A stretch of DNA of 11,874 bases from an uncultured Oscillospiraceae bacterium (GTDB lineage: Bacteria; Bacillota; Clostridia; Oscillospirales; Oscillospiraceae), in assembly GCA_905205085.1 (NCBI GenBank), contig CAJLCG010000073.1:1-11874 (forward strand), read 5' to 3'. The notes under the pieces are model-generated. The model saw only the letters and a list, made by a program, of their open reading frames with translations. It did no database searches and was not told the DNA's origin. Below are positions 5,616 to 11,501 of the stretch, piece after piece. Each line of letters opens with the position of its first letter. Positions within the stretch are counted from its first letter, which is position 1. A program made the position numbers and the translations under genes.

Positions 5616-6975
5616 CCTTGTCCAGAATGGGCTTACCCTGGTTCAGCTTGTCCAGGCCCGCCTGGATGTGGGCAACCGCCTCGGCGGGGGCCAGCTTTAC
5701 CTGCTCGCCGGAGGCCAGATCCTTCACGGCGCACACGCCGGAAGAGATCTCGTCCTCGCCCAGGAACACGGCGTAGGGGATGGACAGCTTGTCGGCATAG
5801 GAGATCTTCTGCTTGAACTTCTTCTGCTCCGCGTGGATCTGAGTGCGGATACCGGCCTGACGCAGGGTGGTGGCCAGGGCGATAGCGGGGGAGAGGTCGT
5901 CAGTCATGGGCAGGATCAGCACGTCGGCGGGAGCGGTGTTCAGGGCGTCGTTCAGGTAGCCCTGGTCCTCCAAAACGAAGAAGAGACGGGTCAAACCGAT
6001 GGAAATGCCAACTCCGGGGAGTTGTTTATCGGTATAATATTCCGCTAAGTTATCATAACGGCCGCCGGAACAGATGGAACCGATCTCCGGGTGGTCCAGC
6101 ATGGTGGTCTCGTAGACGGTGCCGGTGTAGTAGTCCAGACCGCGGGCGATGGTCAGGTCCACGGCAAAGTGGCTCTGAGGCACGCCGAAGGCGGCCAGAT
6201 ACTTGACCACGGTGTTCAGCTCATCCAGGCCCTGGTCAAAGACCTCATTGCGGCCACGATAGCCCTCCAGGGCGGAGAGCACCGCCTCGTTGGAGCCGGT
6301 GATGGCGATGAAGGTGAGGATCTCGCCGGCCTGCTCCTCGGTCAGGCCAATCTCCTCGTCCATGAGCAGAGTCTTTACCTTCTCCGCGCCGATCTTGTCC
6401 AGCTTGTCCACAGTGCGCATGATGTCGCCGGACTTCTCGGTGAGGCCCAGCATGGCATAGAAGCCGTTCAAAATCTTCCGGTTGTTCACCCGGATCTGGA
6501 ACCGCTTCAGACCCAGACAGGTAAAGGCCTGGTAGATGATGGCGGGAATCTCCGCCTCGTTGGAGATGTCCAGCTTGCCGTCGCCGATCCCGTCAATGTC
6601 AGCCTGGTAGAACTCGCGGAAGCGGCCCCGCTGGGCGCGCTCGCCCCGGTATACCTTGCCGATCTGGAAGCGGCGGAAGGGGAAGGTCAGCTTGCCGTAA
6701 TTGAGGGCCACGTACTTGGCCAGAGGCACGGTGAGGTCAAAGCGCAGGGACAGGTCGGTGTCGCCCTTCATGAAGCGGTAAATCTGCTTCTCGGTCTCGC
6801 CGCCGCCCTTGGCCAGCAGCACCTCGCTGGCCTCAATGAGGGGGGTGTCCAGGGGAGTGAAGCCGTAGAGGGAATAGGTCTCCCGCAGGATTTCTACCAT
6901 GCGGTCAAACTGGGCCTGCCGGGCGGGGAGAAGCTCCATGAAGCCGGACAGGGTGCGGGGTTGTATTTTACTCAT
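5608..6975 (-). CDS. hisS: Histidine--tRNA ligase
   Basis: Cytoplasmic class II synthetase charging tRNA-His; 455 residues, slightly longer than the roughly 420-430 usual in bacteria. Visible: the N-terminal GFMELLPARQAQF segment, FDLTVPLAKYVA, motif 2 (FRRFQIGKVYRGERAQRGR) followed by EFYQADIDGIG, the histidine-binding LDYYTGTVYET motif, motif 3 region (GGRYDNLAEYY to PGVGISIGLTRL) and a C-terminal anticodon-binding domain (from about DVLILPMTDD). The ATG at 6975 has AGAAAGGA about 11 nt upstream. It is the first structural gene of the operon, yet about 440 nt of repeats separate it from the T-box terminator. The C-terminus lies inside the 103-bp repeat. Co-transcription of hisS and aspS is common in Firmicutes. 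Confidence 0.98.
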   Translation of the reverse strand: MSKIQPRTLSGFMELLPARQAQFDRMVEILRETYSLYGFTPLDTPLIEASEVLLAKGGGETEKQIYRFMKGDTDLSLRFDLTVPLAKYVALNYGKLTFPFRRFQIGKVYRGERAQRGRFREFYQADIDGIGDGKLDISNEAEIPAIIYQAFTCLGLKRFQIRVNNRKILNGFYAMLGLTEKSGDIMRTVDKLDKIGAEKVKTLLMDEEIGLTEEQAGEILTFIAITGSNEAVLSALEGYRGRNEVFDQGLDELNTVVKYLAAFGVPQSHFAVDLTIARGLDYYTGTVYETTMLDHPEIGSICSGGRYDNLAEYYTDKQLPGVGISIGLTRLFFVLEDQGYLNDALNTAPADVLILPMTDDLSPAIALATTLRQAGIRTQIHAEQKKFKQKISYADKLSIPYAVFLGEDEISSGVCAVKDLASGEQVKLAPAEAVAHIQAGLDKLNQGKPILDKGE

Positions 6976-7040
6976 CAGTATCCAAATCCTTTCTGTGGAG
7001 TATTTTTTGCGAAGATTCCGCCCTGCGGGGCGGGGACGGT

Positions 7041-7068
7041 GTTACTTTGCCCGCGGCGGCAAAGTAAC
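7041..7068. repeat. Perfect 11-bp inverted repeat, 6-nt loop (second copy)
   Basis: GTTACTTTGCC (7041-7051) pairs perfectly with GGCAAAGTAAC (7058-7068) around CGCGGC. It has the same stem and loop length and the same GTTNCTTT...AAAGNAAC pattern as 27-54, with different but still complementary inner bases. Confidence 0.65.
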
Positions 7069-7341
7069 CAAAACGCCGTTGGGGGACGGCTTCGGTGAGC
7101 ACCTACCTGCGGTGGTGCTCACAGGCGCCTTTCCCCCAAACCCCCTATTTACGGGGGACGCCCTCCTGGGAAATTGGCACTTGCGTCCGGCGGCTCCGAA
7201 CACAAGACTTTGCGCCCTTCTTGCCTCGGGGACACAGGCCCCTACTAAGCGGAAATTTGAAAGTGTCCGCGCTGTACGGACACCGCCTACACTGGCATAG
7301 CCGTGGCAGCTGGTCCGCCCGATCACCGCCGCACCGAACAG

Positions 7342-7365
7342 GGAAACCGCCCCGCAGGGCGGAAC
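7342..7365 (+). repeat. Short repeat with CCGCCC-CGCA-GGGCGG hairpin
   Basis: This 24-nt copy equals 71-95 apart from one missing base and one substitution. It immediately precedes two-hairpin repeat copy 4. Confidence 0.5.
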
Positions 7366-7367
7366 CC

Positions 7368-7431
7368 CAGAGGCAAAGCGAAGCTTTGCAGAAAGCTTTT
7401 TTGTCTACTTTTTTCTCCGAAAAAAGTAGAC
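7368..7431 (+). repeat. Two-hairpin repeat, copy 4, abutting the T-box terminator
   Basis: Hairpin one: GCAAAGC-GAA-GCTTTGC (7373-7389). Hairpin two: GTCTACTTTTTT-CTCCG-AAAAAAGTAGAC (7403-7431, 12 bp). The family orientation is plus, opposite to transcription. Its last base is the first base of the T-box terminator stem, so the A-run of the repeat gives the terminator its U-run on the minus strand. Confidence 0.8.
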
Positions 7432-7460
7432 GCTCTCGTCCCGGGATTGGGACGAGAGCG
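7420..7460 (-). terminator. T-box-controlled terminator of the hisS operon
   Basis: On the minus strand CGCTCTCGTCCC (7460-7449) pairs perfectly with GGGACGAGAGCG (7442-7431) over 12 bp with a 6-nt loop. TCTACTTTTTT follows, with the run of T at 7425-7420. The upstream arm overlaps the region expected to pair in the antiterminator with the T-box sequence at 7489-7475. The U-run starts 5 nt after the stem because it lies within repeat copy 4. Confidence 0.88.
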
Positions 7461-7673
7461 CCTAAGAATACGCTTCGTGGTGCCACCCAATTTCAGAACA
7501 GGGCGACCCCGTTCCCTTTGGCCCCTGTGTTGCGGCAGGGGGGACCGCACCCGTCTCCGGGCCCGCTGGTAGCGCCGTCTTCCTCCGGGCCATCTCCCTA
7601 AAACCCTTTCAGCCGTGGGGTTTCTCTCTGTCGGGCGGTAACCGGACTACTCATGCGCCGTCGTGGCGGTTAT
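7431..7673 (-). promoter_or_regulatory. T-box riboswitch leader, probably sensing tRNA-Asp
   Basis: The minus-strand RNA has the T-box hallmarks in order: GAGTAG (7652-7647) on the 5' side of the specifier loop, an AGAGAGAA motif (7628-7621), the distal-loop sequence CGGCTGAAAG (about 7615-7606), a stem III hairpin GAACGGGG-TCG-CCCTGTTC (7514-7496), the T-box TGGGTGGCACCACG (7489-7476) and the terminator. The loop opposite GAGTAG is GGAAGACG, closed by GGCGC/GCGCT, so the specifier is read as GAC (7579-7577), Asp. The bulge UGGC would pair with GCCA, fitting the G73 discriminator of tRNA-Asp and not the C73 of bacterial tRNA-His. Uncharged tRNA-Asp would favour read-through into hisS, the three small genes and aspS. 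The T-box call is firm; the Asp assignment rests on a hand fold. Confidence 0.9.
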
Positions 7674-7679
7674 GGTGCT

Positions 7680-7708
7680 ATGATACCCAAAATAGGGGAA
7701 AAAGTCAA
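7680..7708 (-). promoter_or_regulatory. Sigma-A promoter of the hisS-aspS operon
   Basis: On the minus strand TTGACT (7708-7703) and TATCAT (7685-7680) are separated by 17 nt. The expected start near 7673 lies just ahead of the T-box leader. It sits directly after the stop codon of the preceding gene at 7719. Confidence 0.85.
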
Positions 7709-7718
7709 TCTTTCTGCC

Positions 7719-8135
7719 TTACAGGGCGAAAGGAACCCGGTTGGGGTTCATGACGATACGCCAATCCAGGTCACCCCGGGCCAGGCCGTGGATGAGCAGC
7801 TCAGCGGTGGCCACGTTGGTGGCCATAGGCACGGAGTGCTGATCGCACAGGCGAGCGATATACATCACGTCCTCATCCATGGAGTTGTCCTGAGGGGAGT
7901 TGAAGAAGAGGACCATATCGATCTCATTATAGATAATACGCTGGCCGATCTGCTCAATGCCGCCATGCTCGTGGGACAAAAACAGGTTGACCGGCAGGCC
8001 AGTGGCCTCCGCCACCATCCGTCCGGTGGCGTTGGTGGCGCAGACGGTGTGCTTTGACAAGATACCGCAGTAGGCGGTGCAGAACTGGACCATCAGCTCC
8101 TGCTTGCGGTTATGGCACATAATTGCAATATTCAT
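7719..8135 (-). CDS. Methylglyoxal synthase-fold protein with altered active site
   Basis: A 138-residue cytoplasmic protein that aligns end to end with MgsA, which converts dihydroxyacetone phosphate to methylglyoxal. Clear family signatures are ELMVQFCTAYCGILSKHTVCAT (8-34 region), EATGLPV, YNEIDMVLFF and MATNVATAELLI. Against E. coli MgsA the catalytic set is mostly gone: His19 is kept (His8), but Asp20 is Asn9, catalytic Asp71 is Ile60, Asp91 is Ser80 and His98 is Met; Asp101 is kept (Asp89). The phosphate-binding TGTTG is TNATG. Synthase activity is therefore doubtful, and a sensing or binding role is possible. AAGGAGG precedes the ATG at 8135. It lies 40 nt after the minD-like gene and is probably co-transcribed; mgsA-like genes near mre/min/rodA clusters are familiar in clostridia. 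Databases will probably label it mgsA. Confidence 0.85.
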   Translation of the reverse strand: MNIAIMCHNRKQELMVQFCTAYCGILSKHTVCATNATGRMVAEATGLPVNLFLSHEHGGIEQIGQRIIYNEIDMVLFFNSPQDNSMDEDVMYIARLCDQHSVPMATNVATAELLIHGLARGDLDWRIVMNPNRVPFAL

Positions 8136-8175
8136 GGTGGCGGTTACCTCCTTGTAATCGTGATAAAGAGAAAAG

Positions 8176-8910
8176 TCAGCGAATGCGCATAATGGGCACG
8201 CGAAGGCCCTGGATTCGTTTTGCGATATTCAAACAGGCGTTGGCGGCGCCCTGTCGTCCGCCCAAAATCAGGGGACGGCCCTGGTTGGCCGAGAGAATCA
8301 CTCTGGGGTCCTCGGGAACCACGCCGATCAGGGGCAAGCCCGCGGCGTCCATGGCGTCGTCGATGGTGGTGCGCAGCTGGCGCAGCAGTTTGGGCTGGAT
8401 GCGGTTCATGACCAGGTGGATCTGATCCAGGCGGTCCAGCTCGGCCACGGTGCGCTGAGCGTCCCGCAGGGAGGAGGCGTCATTGGTAGACACCACCAGA
8501 GCCCGGTCGGCCCCACAGGTGGCCAGATGAAAACCTTGGCCCAGGCCGGCGGGGGAGTCGATCATAATGTAATCATACCGCTTCCGGGCCTCATCCAGCA
8601 GCTCCTGAACCTGCCACTGGGTCAGCTGAGGGGTAAAGGACATGGGGGCGGTCAGCAGAGACAGGCCGGGCAGGTCGGGATGGCTCACTGCCGCCTTTTC
8701 CAGGGAGCAGCGGCCAAGGACAACGTCGGAAAAGTCCATTAGGGCCCGGTCACTGAGCCCCAACGAGATGTCCAGATTGCGCAGGCCAATGTCCATGTCA
8801 ATACACAGCACGCTCTTACCCAGCCGGGCCAGGCAGGAGCTTACGCCGCCGGTGATGGAGGTTTTTCCCGTTCCTCCCTTGCCGGAGGTAACTACGATTA
8901 CGCTTCCCAT
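8176..8910 (-). CDS. minD: MinD-like P-loop ATPase (septum-site determining family)
   Basis: A 244-residue ParA/MinD ATPase that would place the division site or another membrane-linked process. Visible: deviant Walker A GKGGTGKTS (10-18; the usual MinD form is GKGGVGKTT), Walker A' with DMDIGLRNLD (38-47), Walker B YDYIMIDSPAG (112-122), then FHLATCGADRALVVSTNDASSLRDAQR as in MinD. The C-terminus (RIQGLRVPIMRIR) is basic and hydrophobic and could be a short membrane-targeting helix, but lacks the usual GFLKRLFG-type sequence. The start at 8910 has AGGAGG upstream; an in-frame extension to 8931 has none. It has its own likely promoter. No minC or minE lies beside it in the window; the MGS-fold gene follows. 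An alternative is a flagellar or chromosome-partition MinD relative. Confidence 0.82.
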   Translation of the reverse strand: MGSVIVVTSGKGGTGKTSITGGVSSCLARLGKSVLCIDMDIGLRNLDISLGLSDRALMDFSDVVLGRCSLEKAAVSHPDLPGLSLLTAPMSFTPQLTQWQVQELLDEARKRYDYIMIDSPAGLGQGFHLATCGADRALVVSTNDASSLRDAQRTVAELDRLDQIHLVMNRIQPKLLRQLRTTIDDAMDAAGLPLIGVVPEDPRVILSANQGRPLILGGRQGAANACLNIAKRIQGLRVPIMRIR

Positions 8911-8935
8911 GAAATTCCTCCTATACACCAATTCC

Positions 8936-8963
8936 AGTCTATCACAAATCCAAGGTACGTCAA
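8936..8963 (-). promoter_or_regulatory. Likely promoter of the minD-like gene
   Basis: On the minus strand TTGACG (8963-8958) and TAGACT (8941-8936) are 16 nt apart in an AT-rich gap, with the start codon 26 nt beyond. The -35 is good and the -10 is fair. Confidence 0.5.
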
Positions 8964-9027
8964 TGATTTTTTTGAAAAAAATATGGTCAAATTAAAATAA
9001 TTTTCATCGAAAAACAAAAAAGAGCAC

Positions 9028-9070
9028 AAAAAAGCAAATCCATCCAAAATTAAAGAGGATTCTTTTGGAT
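9028..9070 (-). terminator. Possible weak terminator overlapping the rsmG stop
   Basis: On the minus strand ATCCAAAA (9070-9063, last codons of rsmG) pairs with TTTTGGAT (9049-9042) around a 13-nt loop containing the stop codon. TTTTTT follows 8 nt after the stem (9033-9028). The stem is AT-rich and the U-run is displaced, so read-through is likely. Confidence 0.35.
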
Positions 9071-9763
9071 TTTAGCCCATCTTCTGGGGTATCCCTTCAG
9101 GGTGGGAGCCACCTTGCGGATGGGAATGAGACGGTGGGTCACTCCCGCCCCGGGGACAGGGTAGTCCATCACCGGCTCCACCCGGCCGCCTAACATTTTG
9201 ATGCAGTGGGCGGCCTGGTCCAGCTCCTCCTGGCTGTCCACCGACTTCATGGCCAGAAAGACGCCGCCCACCTTTACAAAGGGGAGGCACAGCTCGCACA
9301 GAAGGCGCAGTTCGGCCACAGCCCGGGCGGTGACGATGTCAAAGCCATCCCGCCAGCCCTTTACCAGGGCCTGCTCCTCGGCCCGGGCGTGGACAGCCTG
9401 GATGCCCTCCAGCCCCAGCTGGGCGCACACCTCGTTGAGCCAGTCCACCCGCTTGTTCAGGCTGTCCAGCAGCGTGACCTGGAGGGAGGGGACCAGGATC
9501 TTCAGGGGCAGGCCGGGCAGACCGGCGCCGGTACCCACGTCCAGCAGAGTCTTGCCTTCAAAGTCACCCCAGTTGAGCAGAGCGGCGCTGTCCAGCATGT
9601 GCAGCCGGGCTACTCCGTCCTCCTCCCGAATGGCGGTGAGGTTCATCACCTGATTTTTTTCCAGCATGAGCCGGCCGTATTCCGCCAGCTGCTCGGGAGC
9701 CGTCTCCGGAACCCGACCGGCAAGGCCCAGCTCCGCCAGGCCGGAAGATATGATGTCCTTCAC
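9050..9763 (-). CDS. rsmG: 16S rRNA (guanine527-N7)-methyltransferase RsmG
   Basis: Also known as GidB; methylates N7 of G527 in 16S rRNA using S-adenosylmethionine. The 237-residue length is normal. Family signatures are NLTAI (about 41-45), HMLDSA (about 55-60), the SAM-binding glycine loop LLDVGTGAGLPGLPL (about 73-87), DSLNKRVDWLN (SAM ribose region) and TARAVAEL. I place the start at the GTG at 9763: GGAGG ends 8 nt upstream, inside the last codons of the preceding gene, and an upstream TTG at 9778 overlaps that Shine-Dalgarno sequence. The stop of the preceding gene is only 4 nt away, so translation is probably coupled. Loss of RsmG is known to give low-level streptomycin resistance in other bacteria. 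Confidence 0.96.
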   Translation of the reverse strand: MKDIISSGLAELGLAGRVPETAPEQLAEYGRLMLEKNQVMNLTAIREEDGVARLHMLDSAALLNWGDFEGKTLLDVGTGAGLPGLPLKILVPSLQVTLLDSLNKRVDWLNEVCAQLGLEGIQAVHARAEEQALVKGWRDGFDIVTARAVAELRLLCELCLPFVKVGGVFLAMKSVDSQEELDQAAHCIKMLGGRVEPVMDYPVPGAGVTHRLIPIRKVAPTLKGYPRRWAKIQKNPL

Positions 9764-9767
9764 AGCG

Positions 9768-10100
9768 TCAACCTCCAAAGTTGCTCAGCAGTCCGGCGAT
9801 GCCGATGGGCAGGGTGGCCAGAGCCAGCGCCCAGCACACCACCGCCAGAAGGATGGCGGGCACCTTGCCCGGCCGGCCGCTGGAGTGGTGGCTCACCAGA
9901 CTCAGGATGCCCAGACCGATGAGTCCGGGCACCGTCAGCAGGGGGCCCAGGTTGCCCAAGGTAGTGCCGGTAAAAAAGTAGTATGTGGTGAGAGCCACGA
10001 TGATGACCATGTAGCTCAGGCCGATCCAGGCCAGGGTCCGCTTCACCGGCGAGGCAGGGGTGTAGCCCAGGTCCTCATCGGGGCGTTTTTCGTCTGACAT
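9768..10100 (-). CDS. Three-helix membrane protein of unknown function
   Basis: A predicted 110-residue inner-membrane protein. A charged N-terminus (MSDEKRPDEDLG) of about 20 residues is followed by three hydrophobic segments at about 21-43, 51-70 and 80-105, with the loop HHSSGRPGK between the second and third. No catalytic motif is visible and I do not recognise the family. The ATG at 10100 follows TTGGAGG with a 5-nt gap; a TTG at 10112 is inside that site. Its last codons (TTTGGAGGTTGA) double as the ribosome binding site of rsmG, which ties the two genes together. A hairpin-rich gap lies upstream. Confidence 0.8.
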   Translation of the reverse strand: MSDEKRPDEDLGYTPASPVKRTLAWIGLSYMVIIVALTTYYFFTGTTLGNLGPLLTVPGLIGLGILSLVSHHSSGRPGKVPAILLAVVCWALALATLPIGIAGLLSNFGG

Positions 10101-10143
10101 GTTAACCTCCAAACCGCAGCGGAACAGCCTCCAAAAATGGGAA

Positions 10144-10187
10144 GCTCAAAACCCTTGGGGCACAAGGGTTTTGAGCAGATTCTGCTC
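10144..10187. repeat. Overlapping hairpins upstream of the three-helix membrane protein
   Basis: GCTCAAAACCCTT (10144-10156) pairs perfectly with AAGGGTTTTGAGC (10164-10176): 13 bp, 7-nt loop. A second perfect inverted repeat, GAGCAGA-T-TCTGCTC (10173-10187), shares bases 10173-10176 with it, so the two cannot form fully together. On the minus strand the long stem is followed by TTCCCATTTTT, so it might end transcripts from the acyltransferase gene. CCGCT-CTCC-AGCGG lies further upstream. Nothing else is visible in 10101-10297. Confidence 0.6.
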
Positions 10188-10297
10188 TGGAGCCGTTTTT
10201 CAGGGGAAAAATGACCCGGAGAAGGGGAGGGGAGGCCGCTATCCGCTGGAGAGCGGTGTAATTTATTAAGAAAATAATACAAAAAGGATATAGCGCT

Positions 10298-11371
10298 TTA
10301 CAGGCGGGTGCCGACCCGGCGGCCGCTGGAGGTCAAGTGCTGACGCAGCGTTCTCATCATCCACTGCCACAGCAGGGCGCCGCCGATGGTCACCGGATAG
10401 ACGACCAGCAGGCGAAGCACCAGTTCGGTCCCCACCGACGCGAGATTCAGGCGAATCACTTGGTCGTTGAAGATGACAATGGCCAAACAGTGGTACAGGT
10501 AGATGAGGTAGCTGGCCCGGTCCACTGCCGCCCAAAAGCGGGAGAGGGGAGTGCGGTCCCGGGAGGCCAGCACAAACAGCAGCAGGATGGCGCTGAGGAT
10601 GTACAGGGTGTGGACCAGCTCCAGGTAGGGGATGCTCTGCCGTCCGGAGAAGCCCAGCCAGCTGGCGCCCGCGTCCCAGGCGGCAAAGACCACCGCCAGC
10701 ACGGCGATCAGCGGGGCGTTGTGCTCCAGCAGGGCCAGGAACTTGGGGTAGGCCTGGCCTGCGCAGCAGCCTGCCAGGTAGTACACCAGGTAGGACAGGA
10801 ACACCCGGTCGCCATAGGGGAACTCCACGCCGGGGAGGATGGTGCTCAGGATGGGCTGGAGGTACAGGGAACTCAGCCAGGTCAGCCCCAGTGCAAAGGG
10901 GAGCAGGATGGCCGGATCAAACCGCCGAGCCAGCCACAGAAAGAGCGGGGTGAGCACCACAAACTGCATCAGGGCCACTACAAAGTAGAAGTGGCTGGAC
11001 AGGTCGCCCCGCACCAGATAGCCCCCAAAGTCCGCCAGGGAGAAGGGGAAGTAGTGGTGGGTCCAGAAGTAGAGGTAGTAGATGGCCACCGCCAGGATGT
11101 AGGGGAGAAGAATGGTCCGCACCCGGCCCAGCCAGTATTTAATGAGGCTGCGGTGCCGGTCTGCAAACAGAGTGAGCTTCAGACCGCTGAGGAAGAAGAA
11201 GCCTGGGACAGAGACAAAGGCCAGCCGCTGCACGCACAGCACCAGGGCAAATTGCCAGCTGTTGTGGTCCAGCACGGAGACCGGTTGGCTCAGACAGTGG
11301 ATGAGCACCACCAGGATGCAGAAGAGCAGGTTCAGCAGGGAGAGCTCTTTTTTTCTGGTTCCCTGAGACAT
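10298..11371 (-). CDS. Acyltransferase-3 family integral membrane protein
   Basis: A 357-residue polytopic protein with about ten hydrophobic segments. The pattern is that of acyltransferase family 3 (OafA/WecH/IcaC type), which moves acetyl or other acyl groups onto cell-surface sugars. The N-terminal segment NLLFCILVVLIHCLSQP has the conserved His, followed by VSVPGFFFLSGLKLTLF, YWLGRVRTILLPYI and late YLIYLYHCLAI, all typical. The classical LRG sequence before the first helix is replaced, as in WecH/IcaC-like members. The substrate cannot be told from sequence. The start is the ATG at 11371, with AAGGAG 9 nt upstream; a GTG at 11377 is too close to that site. It lies between serS and a membrane-protein/rsmG pair, with structured gaps on both sides, so it is probably its own unit. 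Confidence 0.88.
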   Translation of the reverse strand: MSQGTRKKELSLLNLLFCILVVLIHCLSQPVSVLDHNSWQFALVLCVQRLAFVSVPGFFFLSGLKLTLFADRHRSLIKYWLGRVRTILLPYILAVAIYYLYFWTHHYFPFSLADFGGYLVRGDLSSHFYFVVALMQFVVLTPLFLWLARRFDPAILLPFALGLTWLSSLYLQPILSTILPGVEFPYGDRVFLSYLVYYLAGCCAGQAYPKFLALLEHNAPLIAVLAVVFAAWDAGASWLGFSGRQSIPYLELVHTLYILSAILLLFVLASRDRTPLSRFWAAVDRASYLIYLYHCLAIVIFNDQVIRLNLASVGTELVLRLLVVYPVTIGGALLWQWMMRTLRQHLTSSGRRVGTRL

Positions 11372-11399
11372 ACACACAAGCTCCTTGTTCTATCATTGG

Positions 11400-11446
11400 C
11401 CGCTGCCCGGTCGGAAGAGAGTGGGCCCTTCGGGACCAGGCAGCGG
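11400..11446. repeat. Inverted repeat between serS and the acyltransferase gene
   Basis: CCGCTGCC (11400-11407) pairs with GGCAGCGG (11439-11446), and inside it GGTC (11409-11412) pairs with GACC (11434-11437). It could be part of the 5' leader of the acyltransferase gene or another dispersed palindrome. No clear promoter is visible beside it. Confidence 0.45.
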
Positions 11447-11457
11447 GGGAGGGGAGA

Positions 11458-11490
11458 GGAGGAGCCGATGCAAAAAGCAGGGGCTCCTCC
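11458..11490. other. Hairpin just downstream of serS
   Basis: GGAGGAGCC (11458-11466) pairs with GGCTCCTCC (11482-11490), with a further TGC/GCA pair inside the loop. It starts 11 nt after the serS stop and is placed like a terminator, but no U-run follows on the minus strand. Confidence 0.4.
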
Positions 11491-11501
11491 AAACTCTTTG
11501 C

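Larger units (their letters stand above)
7005..7366. other. Repeat mosaic between the T-box leader and hisS
   Basis: I find no credible gene here; the minus-strand frame across 7042-7326 looks unlike a protein (biased composition, no domain, no good ribosome binding site). The stretch is a chain of inverted repeats. They include CCGCCC-TGCG-GGGCGG (7019-7034), an 11-bp stem (7041-7068), GTGAGCACC/GGTGCTCAC (7095-7122), CCCCC/GGGGG (7141-7157), GTGTCCG/CGGACAC (7263-7283) and the 24-nt repeat at 7342-7365. It lies inside the leader RNA of the hisS operon and probably entered after the T-box and hisS were joined. Confidence 0.6.

Noticed and set aside
6091..7098. Plus-strand 335-codon reading frame opposite hisS
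   Set aside because: Antisense shadow of HisRS with the same biased composition; it runs past the hisS start only into repeat DNA.
7042..7486. Minus- and plus-strand frames across the repeat mosaic and T-box terminator
   Set aside because: They translate palindromes and known RNA structure, have no domain and no suitable start site.
7431..7673. T-box read as sensing tRNA-His because hisS comes first
   Set aside because: The loop opposite the GAGTAG motif shows GAC, and UGGC would not match the C73 discriminator of bacterial tRNA-His.
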